Shown: piece after piece, positions 21,861 to 27,519 of the stretch
Layout: each line of letters begins with the position of its first letter
How positions within the stretch are numbered: position 1 is the stretch's first letter
IMG/VR virus record: IMGVR_UViG_3300044678_002197
Location: 1-27,519 of that record
Strand: one strand, 5' to 3'
Source: a virus
Length of the DNA: 27,519 nucleotides
The notes under the pieces: model-generated
What the model saw: only the letters and a program-made list of their open reading frames with translations
Told to the model about the DNA's origin: nothing
Databases searched by the model: none
Program-made: the position numbers and the translations under genes

Positions 21861-22187
21861 CTAGAGGGGGTCGGGAACCCTCTCTCGTCGCAAAAGCGCA
21901 CCGGGCCTGTCGGCGAAGGCGGCCTTCAGTTCCGGCACCAGCATCCAGAAGGCCACGCCGTCATGCCCGCCGATCGGAAACGGGTCGGAGCAGTGCTCCA
22001 TGTACAAGGCTCGGAAAAAGTTTTCCTCGCGGTAGCCAAGGTAGTACCGCCCCTCTGCCGATCCGTCGTCGATCAGAAACAAGACGCTTGCGAACTCGTC
22101 AGGCAGACCGTACTCGCACGGCACCCACTCGCCAGCCTTGGGCTTAGGGAACAGGCTCTCGAGAAGTTCTTTTGCATCGAATGGCAT
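21861..22187 (-). CDS. DUF551-like small phage protein (108 aa)
   Basis: The pattern GEWVPCEYGLPDEFASVLFLIDD followed by FFRALYME and VAFWMLVPEL fits DUF551, small phage proteins with a W-[IV]-P-x(3,5)-LP start and a W-x-P end. Function is unknown. ATG 22187 has a perfect AAAGGAGG five bases upstream, so the longer frame is not used. Its own promoter candidate lies at 22213-22240. Confidence 0.7.
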   Translation of the reverse strand: MPFDAKELLESLFPKPKAGEWVPCEYGLPDEFASVLFLIDDGSAEGRYYLGYREENFFRALYMEHCSDPFPIGGHDGVAFWMLVPELKAAFADRPGALLRRERVPDPL

Positions 22188-22212
22188 GACTGCCTCCTTT
22201 CGGGATGGCGGG

Positions 22213-22240
22213 ATCATACGCCCACAATCCAGCCCGTCTA
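22213..22240 (-). promoter_or_regulatory. promoter candidate for gene 21861-22187
   Basis: On the minus strand TAGACG (22240-22235) and TATGAT (22218-22213) are 16 bp apart, the same spacing as at the early promoters. It lies 25-50 bases before the start of the DUF551-like gene. Confidence 0.5.
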
Positions 22241-22303
22241 GGCGTGGTCACGCATGGCATCCGATGGCACTGGGTGGCACGACTCGATGTTCGCTCAAGA
22301 GCG

Positions 22304-22561
22304 TCACTTCACCCGATTCAGCAGCGACCGGAGCGTTACGGCGTACTCATGGGGCGGCTCGTCATCGGCGTGAATGTCTGCGAAAAACTCAATCGCCTCC
22401 CGCTCCTCGTCGGTGAGCGTCGGCCCCGCGTAGAGCGGCGCAACATCCCAGTTCCACTCGTCCGCTGCGGCGCGAGCCTGTTCATATAGCGAGTAGACCG
22501 AAGAAATCTCGCTGCCATCGGTGGCGAAGGCGATCCATGCCACCGGATCTTTGTTGCTCAT
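22304..22561 (-). CDS. small hypothetical phage protein (85 aa)
   Basis: The start SNKDPVAWIAFATDGSEISSVYSLYEQA then VAPLYAGPTLTDEEREAI resembles the PVAW... / ...PLY type of short proteins found in accessory regions of phages, whose function is unknown. The C-terminal half is acidic and helical. A ribosome binding site AGGT lies seven bases before ATG 22561, and a -10-like TACAAT (22600-22595) lies shortly upstream. Confidence 0.65.
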   Translation of the reverse strand: MSNKDPVAWIAFATDGSEISSVYSLYEQARAAADEWNWDVAPLYAGPTLTDEEREAIEFFADIHADDEPPHEYAVTLRSLLNRVK

Positions 22562-22594
22562 GTCTTTACCTGCGGCGTGTACCGTCTGGCAGAA

Positions 22595-22600
22595 ATTGTA
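22595..22600 (-). promoter_or_regulatory. -10-like element for gene 22304-22561
   Basis: TACAAT (22600-22595) on the minus strand, 33 bases before the start codon. No good -35 was found at the right distance, so it is a weak or activator-dependent promoter at best. Confidence 0.35.
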
Positions 22601-22660
22601 CCCAGTTTTTCTTTCGGATTGGTCGTTTTTCGGGGCTGTCTTCTGGTGCTATAGCGCAAT

Positions 22661-22861
22661 TCAGCCCGGCGGCTCGGGGTGCGGCATCCAATGCGTAGCA
22701 TCTACGTCATCGTCGCCGACAATCCATTGATTGCCCCAGTTCAGTTCCGTCGTGAACCAGCCTTTGTCCACTGCCCTTCCGCCTTCGGGCGTGTTGTAGC
22801 AGACCAAGACATCTACCATCTGTTCTGGCAAGCGCTCGCTCACTGGAATCCATTCACTCAC
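22661..22861 (-). CDS. DUF551-like small protein (66 aa)
   Basis: Classical DUF551 order: SEWIPVSERLPEQMVDVLVCYN, then a strand region, and THWMPHPEPPG at the end. The whole domain fits in 66 residues. GTG 22861 overlaps the stop of the upstream gene as GTGA, so the longer frame to 22903 is not used. It is cotranscribed with gene 22858-23025. The biological role of DUF551 is not known. Confidence 0.78.
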   Translation of the reverse strand: MSEWIPVSERLPEQMVDVLVCYNTPEGGRAVDKGWFTTELNWGNQWIVGDDDVDATHWMPHPEPPG

Positions 22862-23025
22862 GACATCATCTCCGGCATCGGCTGCTTCGGCGAAAGCCCG
22901 CACAGTGCACGCAGGCGGTAGTTTTCCTGCTGAAGGTCCGACAACTGGTCGGCTGCCTTGTCAATCAATCGCATCAGCCTAGCGATCTCTTTTGCAGGAT
23001 CGGCGCACACCTTGTGGTCGTCCAT
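22858..23025 (-). CDS. small coiled-coil protein (55 aa)
   Basis: The middle (KEIARLMRLIDKAADQLSDLQQENYRLRALCGL) has heptad-like Leu/Ile spacing, so it probably forms a coiled coil; the two ends are polar. ATG 23025 has AAGGAAGG a few bases upstream. A near-perfect promoter lies just before it. Function unknown, possibly regulatory or adaptor. Confidence 0.65.
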   Translation of the reverse strand: MDDHKVCADPAKEIARLMRLIDKAADQLSDLQQENYRLRALCGLSPKQPMPEMMS

Positions 23026-23049
23026 GATCCACCTTCCTTTCGTGGCGTG

Positions 23050-23077
23050 ATTATACCCCATCGGCAAGGCGGCGCAA
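23050..23077 (-). promoter_or_regulatory. sigma70 promoter for the 22858-23025 / 22661-22861 pair
   Basis: On the minus strand TTGCGC (23077-23072) and a perfect TATAAT (23055-23050) are 16 bp apart, 25 bases before the start. It is the best promoter match of the right half of the window. Confidence 0.65.
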
Positions 23078-23110
23078 TGCCTTTTCCGACTCTATCTGGT
23101 GGATAGCGCA

Positions 23111-23959
23111 CTAGAACAGCATCTCGGCTGCCAGCTTCTCGGCTTCCGCGACTCTGGCTCTAGCCGTCGCAACGTATTCGGCTTCTTTTTCTATCCCAAT
23201 GAAATCGAAGCCTCCGCTAACGGCCGCAATGCCCATAGTCCCGGCCCCGCAGAATGGATCCATTGTCGTGCCGCCCGGCTTCGTCAGGTATTTGGTCCAC
23301 CACTCAGCTAGCGGCCTGGGCGTGCCAGCTCCGTGGCCGTGAGCGCCAGAGCCGTTCGACGAGTCGCTATTCCCGCAGACAACTACGTTGAACGGGGTGC
23401 ATCCGCCTCGCTCGCGAAACGCAGCCAACGCCCGCCCGTGCCGCATGCTCAACCCGCTGGTCGAATAGCCCAAGTCCATACGCGAAACCCGCTTGTCGTT
23501 TTTGGTCGCCTCGGCCGCAGTGATTAGCACCTCGTCTTGGTTCCTATAGCAGTCGCTCGGCCCCAGCCAGACGCACGCTTTCATACTTGGGCGCATTAAA
23601 CCGCGATTGCGATGGCAGTGAACGGTTGGCGGCGTGCAGTGATTCCACCACCAAGCGTCTTGCACCATATTCCACTCCCGAGACCATTTCGCCATGAACT
23701 CCCAGAGCCAAGGCCGCATCCTGCCCACCCGCTCGCTGTTGGGCTGGAGAATGAAAACGGCGCTGCCATGTGGCTTTAGTATCCGCCGAACCTCGCCCAC
23801 CACGCCGTCCATGATGCCGTGCCAGGATGATTCCGACAGTCGCCCATACGGGCGGTCGATCTCAGCGTATGGCGGGTCCGTGACAACAGCATCGACCGAC
23901 TCGCTGGGGAGTCTGGAAAGCGTCTCCACGCTGTCGCCGTGATGGATCGTCCATGCCAT
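23111..23959 (-). CDS. solitary DNA methyltransferase, beta class (282 aa)
   Basis: Order of motifs: DPPY (TDPPYAEID, 28-31) near the start and the AdoMet-binding DPFCGAGTMGIAA (234-246) near the end, i.e. motif IV before motif I, the beta-class arrangement of N4-cytosine and N6-adenine methyltransferases. GFDFIGIEKEAEYVATARARV closes the domain as usual. The target recognition region lies at about 100-220 and includes several Cys/His (WWWNHCTPPTVHCHRNRG). No restriction gene is next to it, so it probably protects phage DNA or regulates. Start is ATG 23959, with a weak ribosome binding site. Confidence 0.9.
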   Translation of the reverse strand: MAWTIHHGDSVETLSRLPSESVDAVVTDPPYAEIDRPYGRLSESSWHGIMDGVVGEVRRILKPHGSAVFILQPNSERVGRMRPWLWEFMAKWSREWNMVQDAWWWNHCTPPTVHCHRNRGLMRPSMKACVWLGPSDCYRNQDEVLITAAEATKNDKRVSRMDLGYSTSGLSMRHGRALAAFRERGGCTPFNVVVCGNSDSSNGSGAHGHGAGTPRPLAEWWTKYLTKPGGTTMDPFCGAGTMGIAAVSGGFDFIGIEKEAEYVATARARVAEAEKLAAEMLF

Positions 23960-24023
23960 CCCCGCAGCCTACGCGCGGAGTCAATTTCTGAAATGCCCCG
24001 AATTGCCGTCTCTAAGGTGAGTA

Positions 24024-24118
24024 GCGCACCAGCGGCTCGCCGGGTTCCCCAGTCCGCCGCCAGTGCGCCAAGGTCGGTCCTACGTCTCGCGGCAGGCGAG
24101 GGTCAGACCGAATGTCTG
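24024..24118. other. three stem-loops in the 180-bp gap before the methyltransferase
   Basis: The gap 23960-24139 holds a 45-nt hairpin (GCGCAC 24024-24029 with GTGCGC 24063-24068 and, inside a 2x2 mismatch, GCGGC 24032-24036 with GCCGC 24056-24060), then CTCGC/GCGAG (24086-24100, loop 5), then CAGAC/GTCTG (24104-24118, loop 5). It may end the fibre transcript, or be a structured leader. No U tract is present and no coding frame was found here. Confidence 0.5.
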
Positions 24119-24139
24119 TATGTTGTGGGTGTACGGCAA

Positions 24140-24355
24140 CTAGCCCGGCAGCACCGGCCACTCCGCTTCCGGTCGCATCACCACCGACCGGCTCGCCGCA
24201 TCCCAGTAGCCACGCCCCTTGTTGAGCGCGTCGGCGTTGGCATCCGAGAGCGGGATGGCGACGAACTCAGCAGGCATCGGGTCGGCAATGTCTGTGCCGA
24301 CTGAATACGCTTCTCCCGTGTCGCATTGGATGACGGCAAACCAGCTCTCAGCCAT
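24140..24355 (-). CDS. small fibre-associated protein (71 aa)
   Basis: A short protein with AESWFAVIQCDTGEAYSVG at the start and an acidic-neutral helical middle (DANADALNKGRGYWDAASRSVVM). It follows the fibre-like gene with an 8-base overlap and has GGGGTG before ATG 24355. The layout (small two-strand domain following fibre genes) is common in phages, but its role is not known. It might be a fibre chaperone or an attached tip piece. Confidence 0.65.
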   Translation of the reverse strand: MAESWFAVIQCDTGEAYSVGTDIADPMPAEFVAIPLSDANADALNKGRGYWDAASRSVVMRPEAEWPVLPG

Positions 24356-25217
24356 ACGGCACCCCGATGACGCAGCACTCTACGCGGTCAGGATTCGCAG
24401 CTATGTTGTGTTTGACAGAGAGCCGCGATCCGGCCGGGATGTAGCGCCCGGCTGGCAGCGAAACAATCGAACAAAAACTGTTCGATACTGCAAAAGTACC
24501 GCCGCCCTGCTGGTTTGCCTCACAACTGCACAAGTCAACTTCGCTTCCGGGTGGGCCGATTGCTAACGTCAAGCGGAAGTTTGCGGAAATTCCCGTTTTG
24601 CTCCCAGCGCTCGGATACAGGATGACGGACTGGTACGCCCGCGATGTAGCGCCTGTGATCTGCGTATAGGTGCCGCTCGCGCCAGACAGCGCCGTTGCGC
24701 GGCTGGTTGCTGTCGATGTACCAATTACGTCTAAAGAACGAGGCAGAACTTCCATAAAATCCGTACGCATCAGAAACGCCACTGCATACAGGGTCTGCGA
24801 TCCAGAGGCCGCCACCTGTCCGCGATAGGCAACGCGAGTTCCTGACGGGATGAATACAGGCAGCAGGATCGCAGGCTGGCTGCCGTTGGCTTCGTAGCCG
24901 CCGCAGCCAATATTGGACGCGATGACCGTTTCCGATCCGCTCGCGCCAATGCCTATGTCATAAAGCGCGCCGTTGTTGCCTGCATAAATAGTCAGCGGCG
25001 TATACAGCAGCATCATTCCTGTGTCGCTGGTGTTTTGTGCCGCAGAAAATAGCTGCGTCCACGCCGTCTTAGTGTTGGGCGATGTGGCGCTGACGTTGAC
25101 TAGAGACGACACGCTTGTGGTGACAGCCGTCGGCGCGTAACCGACCCAAGGCTGACGGGCAGTTTTCAGCGACCGTCCGGCCGCAGCGCTCATTGTGTAT
25201 TGCCTGCGGAGGCTCAT
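24348..25217 (-). CDS. beta-rich fibre or decoration protein (289 aa)
   Basis: Mostly Ser/Thr/Ala/Gly with strands throughout (AILLPVFIPSGTRVAYRGQVAAS, YAVAFLMRTDFMEVLP, YQSVILYPSAGSKTG). A few cysteines lie near the end (DLCSCEANQ, FCSIV, ECCVIG). ATG 25217 overlaps the upstream stop as ATGA. It is placed between two other fibre-type genes. It is probably a virion surface protein; no family was recognised. Confidence 0.65.
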   Translation of the reverse strand: MSLRRQYTMSAAAGRSLKTARQPWVGYAPTAVTTSVSSLVNVSATSPNTKTAWTQLFSAAQNTSDTGMMLLYTPLTIYAGNNGALYDIGIGASGSETVIASNIGCGGYEANGSQPAILLPVFIPSGTRVAYRGQVAASGSQTLYAVAFLMRTDFMEVLPRSLDVIGTSTATSRATALSGASGTYTQITGATSRAYQSVILYPSAGSKTGISANFRLTLAIGPPGSEVDLCSCEANQQGGGTFAVSNSFCSIVSLPAGRYIPAGSRLSVKHNIAANPDRVECCVIGVPYG

Positions 25218-25543
25218 GTGACCTCGCACCCAAAGAGGCTAAAGGCGAGATTCGCGTTGCCAGCGTAGACCGTCACCACATCGGTGGCGGCGAGCGAGAT
25301 TCCGAGCGTCAGGCAAACCGTGTCGTTTCCAGCGATTGCCACGTCATAAGCGAGGTAGTGCTGATTGGCGAGCGTGGCCCCGGCTGGCCTCACCGCCACC
25401 CTGTAGGTCGTGGCCGCCGTCCCGATGTTGGCAATCGTCAGCGTTGAGCAGACCACCTGCGTCGATGACGGCACCGTGTAGAGCGTGGTGGCCGTCGTGG
25501 CTGATGGGTTGCTCTGTCCCAAAACCCGGTGCGTCTGCGGCAT
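25214..25543 (-). CDS. beta-rich phage structural protein, LGQ-start type (109 aa)
   Basis: The pattern HRVLGQSNPSATTATTLYTVP then STLTIANIGTAATTYRVAVRPAGA and NDTVCLTLGISLAATDVVTVYAG belongs to a common group of small all-beta phage proteins that are found beside fibre genes and form surface decorations. Its start overlaps the stop of the collagen-like gene as TAATG. Exact partner unknown. Confidence 0.75.
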   Translation of the reverse strand: MPQTHRVLGQSNPSATTATTLYTVPSSTQVVCSTLTIANIGTAATTYRVAVRPAGATLANQHYLAYDVAIAGNDTVCLTLGISLAATDVVTVYAGNANLAFSLFGCEVT

Positions 25544-26331
25544 TACATGCCCCCCAACAAAAACGGATGAAAGATGGTGTTCGCGTCAACGCTGGAAACG
25601 GTCGCCCACGTCTGATCACCGCGCAGATAGGTGGTGCTGTTGGCGGTGCCGCTGGCGAGGCGGGCGGTAGCGACGGTGCCACTGGTAATCGCAGATGCGC
25701 TATGCTCATGAGAGAGCGGCGTGCGGGCATCCGACAGCCGAGCGTCATTCCCCTCGCACGCGGTGCCGGCACTCGACCCGTAGCTCACCACGAGCGAGCC
25801 GCCGGAAGTGGTGAGCCCCGTGCCAACGCTGAGCCCCACCGTTTGTGACGAGTAGGTGATCGGAGCCGTGGAAGAGACGACGCCGGGGTCGCCCTGGGGG
25901 CCGGTGGCTCCCGCCGGGCCGGCGGCCCCAGCGGGGCCAGTGACGCTCGATGCCTCTCCAGTAGGCCCGGTGGGGCCGGTAGCGGCAGCACCGGCCGGGC
26001 CCGTGGGGCCGGTGCCCCCCTCGCTGCCAGAACTGCCGGCAGGGCCGGTCGCCCCGACGCCCGTTGGGCCTGTCGGGCCGGTGGCACCGGCGCTACCAGA
26101 GTCGCCTGACACGCCCTGCGGGCCGGTAGGACCGGTCACAGACGCTCCAGCGGCACCTTCGGGCCCGGTAACGCCGACTCCCGTCGGGCCGGTAGGCCCA
26201 GCCGCTGCAAAGAACTGGGCCAGCGTCGTCAGCGTGACGCGCTTGGTGGCACCGTCGGAGACGATTGGCACCACGTCCGGTCCGGTCACGGCGTTGTCGA
26301 GCGGCAGTTGTGAAATGCGTCGGATGGCCAT
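25543..26331 (-). CDS. collagen-like fibre protein (262 aa)
   Basis: Residues 1-44 form a small globular start ([21 protein letters not shown]), residues about 45-152 a Gly-x-y stretch rich in GPT and GPA with short interruptions ([17 protein letters not shown]), and residues about 155-262 a C-terminal domain with [18 protein letters not shown] and [11 protein letters not shown], both usual in phage fibres. The repeats should form a collagen triple helix, so the protein would be a trimeric fibre. Threonine in the third position of GPT is an O-glycosylation site in bacterial BclA. Start ATG 26331 follows the upstream stop by four bases. Confidence 0.88.
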   Translation of the reverse strand: MAIRRISQLPLDNAVTGPDVVPIVSDGATKRVTLTTLAQFFAAAGPTGPTGVGVTGPEGAAGASVTGPTGPQGVSGDSGSAGATGPTGPTGVGATGPAGSSGSEGGTGPTGPAGAAATGPTGPTGEASSVTGPAGAAGPAGATGPQGDPGVVSSTAPITYSSQTVGLSVGTGLTTSGGSLVVSYGSSAGTACEGNDARLSDARTPLSHEHSASAITSGTVATARLASGTANSTTYLRGDQTWATVSSVDANTIFHPFLLGGM

Positions 26332-26335
26332 GGCA

Positions 26336-27019
26336 CTAATACGCTGACGTTGGCGGTGTGAAATTGGAAACCCACACGGCTTCGTGCTTTACGATACGGA
26401 ACTCGTCAATAAAACCATCAAGGGTCACTTGGCCCGCGTTCCAACTTAAATCGCCCAGCCGCAGCACGTTTCCAGTGTCCGTGTTGGTCGATAAGAATTC
26501 GGCAGATTGCCATTCATTCCCAACGAGAGCGCCATTGAAAAAGAGCCGCATCGTCTCGGCCTGTCGCGTCAAGGCAACGTGATGCCACACGTCCTCCTCG
26601 ACGACTGTTCCATAAGCCAACGGGTTCCCGCCGCTGTCGCCTGCGTACATGACGTTGCCGCCTAAGCCAGCCGATTCGTCTACAAACCCCACGAGAAGGG
26701 TTGCATACTCAAAGATGCACTGCGACTTACTTCCAACGTCGCGCGCGTAAAACCAGCATTCGATGGTGAAATCAGAAAACCCCACCGCGAGTTGCTGGCT
26801 GGTTGCTTCGGCATAGGAGTCGACGCCATCCAGTTCGAGCGACGCCGTGCCGAACTTGGCTTGCGACGTAGACAGAGCCGCCCCGTTAAAGGCCGTCACG
26901 GCCAAAGCGTTCGAGCTCGAATCCGTGAAGGTCGTGCTGCCGTTTGAGCCATCAAAGTGCAGCAAGAGTTCCACCTTCGGAAACACCCTCGCGGAGACTA
27001 AGCCGGCCTTGCCCCTCAT
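26336..27019 (-). CDS. LamG / concanavalin-like domain protein (227 aa)
   Basis: The sequence [73 protein letters not shown], and [14 protein letters not shown] is a complete LamG-like (Laminin_G_3) jelly roll. Such domains bind sugars or cell surface proteins and are common in phage fibres. ATG 27019 overlaps the stop of the upstream collagen-like gene as ATGA. It is probably an adhesin of the virion surface. The ligand cannot be told. Confidence 0.85.
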   Translation of the reverse strand: MRGKAGLVSARVFPKVELLLHFDGSNGSTTFTDSSSNALAVTAFNGAALSTSQAKFGTASLELDGVDSYAEATSQQLAVGFSDFTIECWFYARDVGSKSQCIFEYATLLVGFVDESAGLGGNVMYAGDSGGNPLAYGTVVEEDVWHHVALTRQAETMRLFFNGALVGNEWQSAEFLSTNTDTGNVLRLGDLSWNAGQVTLDGFIDEFRIVKHEAVWVSNFTPPTSAY

Positions 27020-27519
27020 GACAAATCCCCAACCACGAGCCATGTGTCGCCCGCGTAAAGGATCGCCGTGCCGCTTGAATACCGTGCCCGCAGGTTGTTG
27101 CCTGGCGTCGCGTTGACCGTCACGCCAGCGGCACCCGCCACAGTGACGGCCGCGTTGCCCAATCGGGCAATGTCGACATGCGTTCCAGTCGGAAACGCTA
27201 CCGAGCTATTCGCTGGGATCGTGACCGAGATCGTGCCGGTGGCGGCATCCATCGTCACCAACTTGCCAGCATCCGACAGAGCCAGCGTGTAGCTCGCCGT
27301 TTGAGAGTTGATTGCTTGAGCATCAGAAAATGTGCCGACCCCACCCGTGGGGCCCGTGCTGCCGACGCTGCCAGCCTCACCCGTGGGCCCCGTGGGGCCG
27401 CCGCTTGGGCCCGTGGGCCCCGGCACCGTGGAAGCCGCACCCGTGGGGCCCGTGCTGCCGACACTGCCCGTGGGGCCCGTCACAGTTGATGCCTCACCCG
27501 TGGGCCCCGTGGGGCCGCC
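27016..27519 (-). CDS. collagen-like fibre protein, 5' end beyond the window (partial)
   Basis: The frame stays open to the right edge ([11 protein letters not shown] and onward), so the true start is outside. Inside the window are many GPT units followed by an approximately 100-residue C-terminal domain ([62 protein letters not shown]), a type common at the ends of phage fibres. The interruption ([12 protein letters not shown]) breaks the repeat. It should be a trimeric fibre like its relative at 25543. Confidence 0.85.
   Translation of the reverse strand, partial: GGPTGPTGEASTVTGPTGSVGSTGPTGAASTVPGPTGPSGGPTGPTGEAGSVGSTGPTGGVGTFSDAQAINSQTASYTLALSDAGKLVTMDAATGTISVTIPANSSVAFPTGTHVDIARLGNAAVTVAGAAGVTVNATPGNNLRARYSSGTAILYAGDTWLVVGDLS

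Noticed and set aside
22661-23959. Restriction-modification system around the methyltransferase
   Set aside because: Neighbouring genes are DUF551-like and a coiled-coil protein with no nuclease motif; no restriction enzyme gene is visible.
23960-24139. tRNA or other known RNA gene
   Set aside because: The hairpins do not form a cloverleaf and no acceptor or T-loop consensus is present.
25870-26190. Repetitive GC-rich DNA that looks like a repeat array
   Set aside because: The repetition follows codons for Gly-Pro-Thr/Ala in one long frame; no constant repeat and spacer lengths, so not a CRISPR array.

Overview
The window is a continuous stretch of a tailed-phage (siphovirus-like) genome or prophage from a GC-rich bacterium. 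No host gene, rRNA or tRNA is visible. All but one of the recognised genes lie on the minus strand. The style of several proteins (glycine-rich linker in the tail chaperone fusion, family-less small proteins, collagen-like fibre proteins) reminds me of phages of Planctomycetes, but this is an impression and not a proof. Terminase, portal, capsid and replication genes are not in the window, so it is a part of the element.

Region 1 (1-2460), integration and early control: a tyrosine integrase (+) diverges from a small helix-turn-helix protein (-). Leftward from there are three further small unknown genes. Their intergenic regions carry a repeated operator-like octamer (CGTCAGTT and its inverse) that sits inside or next to sigma70-type promoters, most with a 16-bp spacer. 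A strong GC-rich hairpin separates the integrase from the convergent late genes.

Region 2 (2458-10400, read right to left): the distal end of the late transcript. It holds metallophosphoesterase, HExxH protein, mannosyltransferase-like protein, DUF6378-like protein, two beta-rich structural-like proteins, then a cassette of small membrane-anchored proteins around a papain-like cysteine peptidase, which may act in lysis or at the envelope.

Region 3 (10441-19090): tail module. In transcription order: tail terminator-like protein, HK97 gp10-like protein, three tandem paralogous tail-tube-like proteins, a G / G-T tail assembly chaperone pair made by a probable -1 ribosomal frameshift (U UUU UUC), tape measure (834 aa), and three tail-tip/baseplate candidates.

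Region 4 (19087-23960): accessory block between fibre and tail genes: a beta-propeller GH130-like protein, a GT34-like and a GT2-TPR glycosyltransferase, small DUF551-like proteins with their own promoters, and a solitary beta-class DNA methyltransferase.

Region 5 (24140-27519): fibre/decoration proteins, including two collagen-like (Gly-Pro-Thr rich) proteins and a LamG/concanavalin-like protein; the last gene runs off the right edge. The combination of Gly-Pro-Thr collagen-like proteins with several phage-encoded glycosyltransferases suggests that the virion fibres may be glycosylated. Many gene junctions overlap by ATGA/GTGA or TGATG, which points to long, translationally coupled operons.
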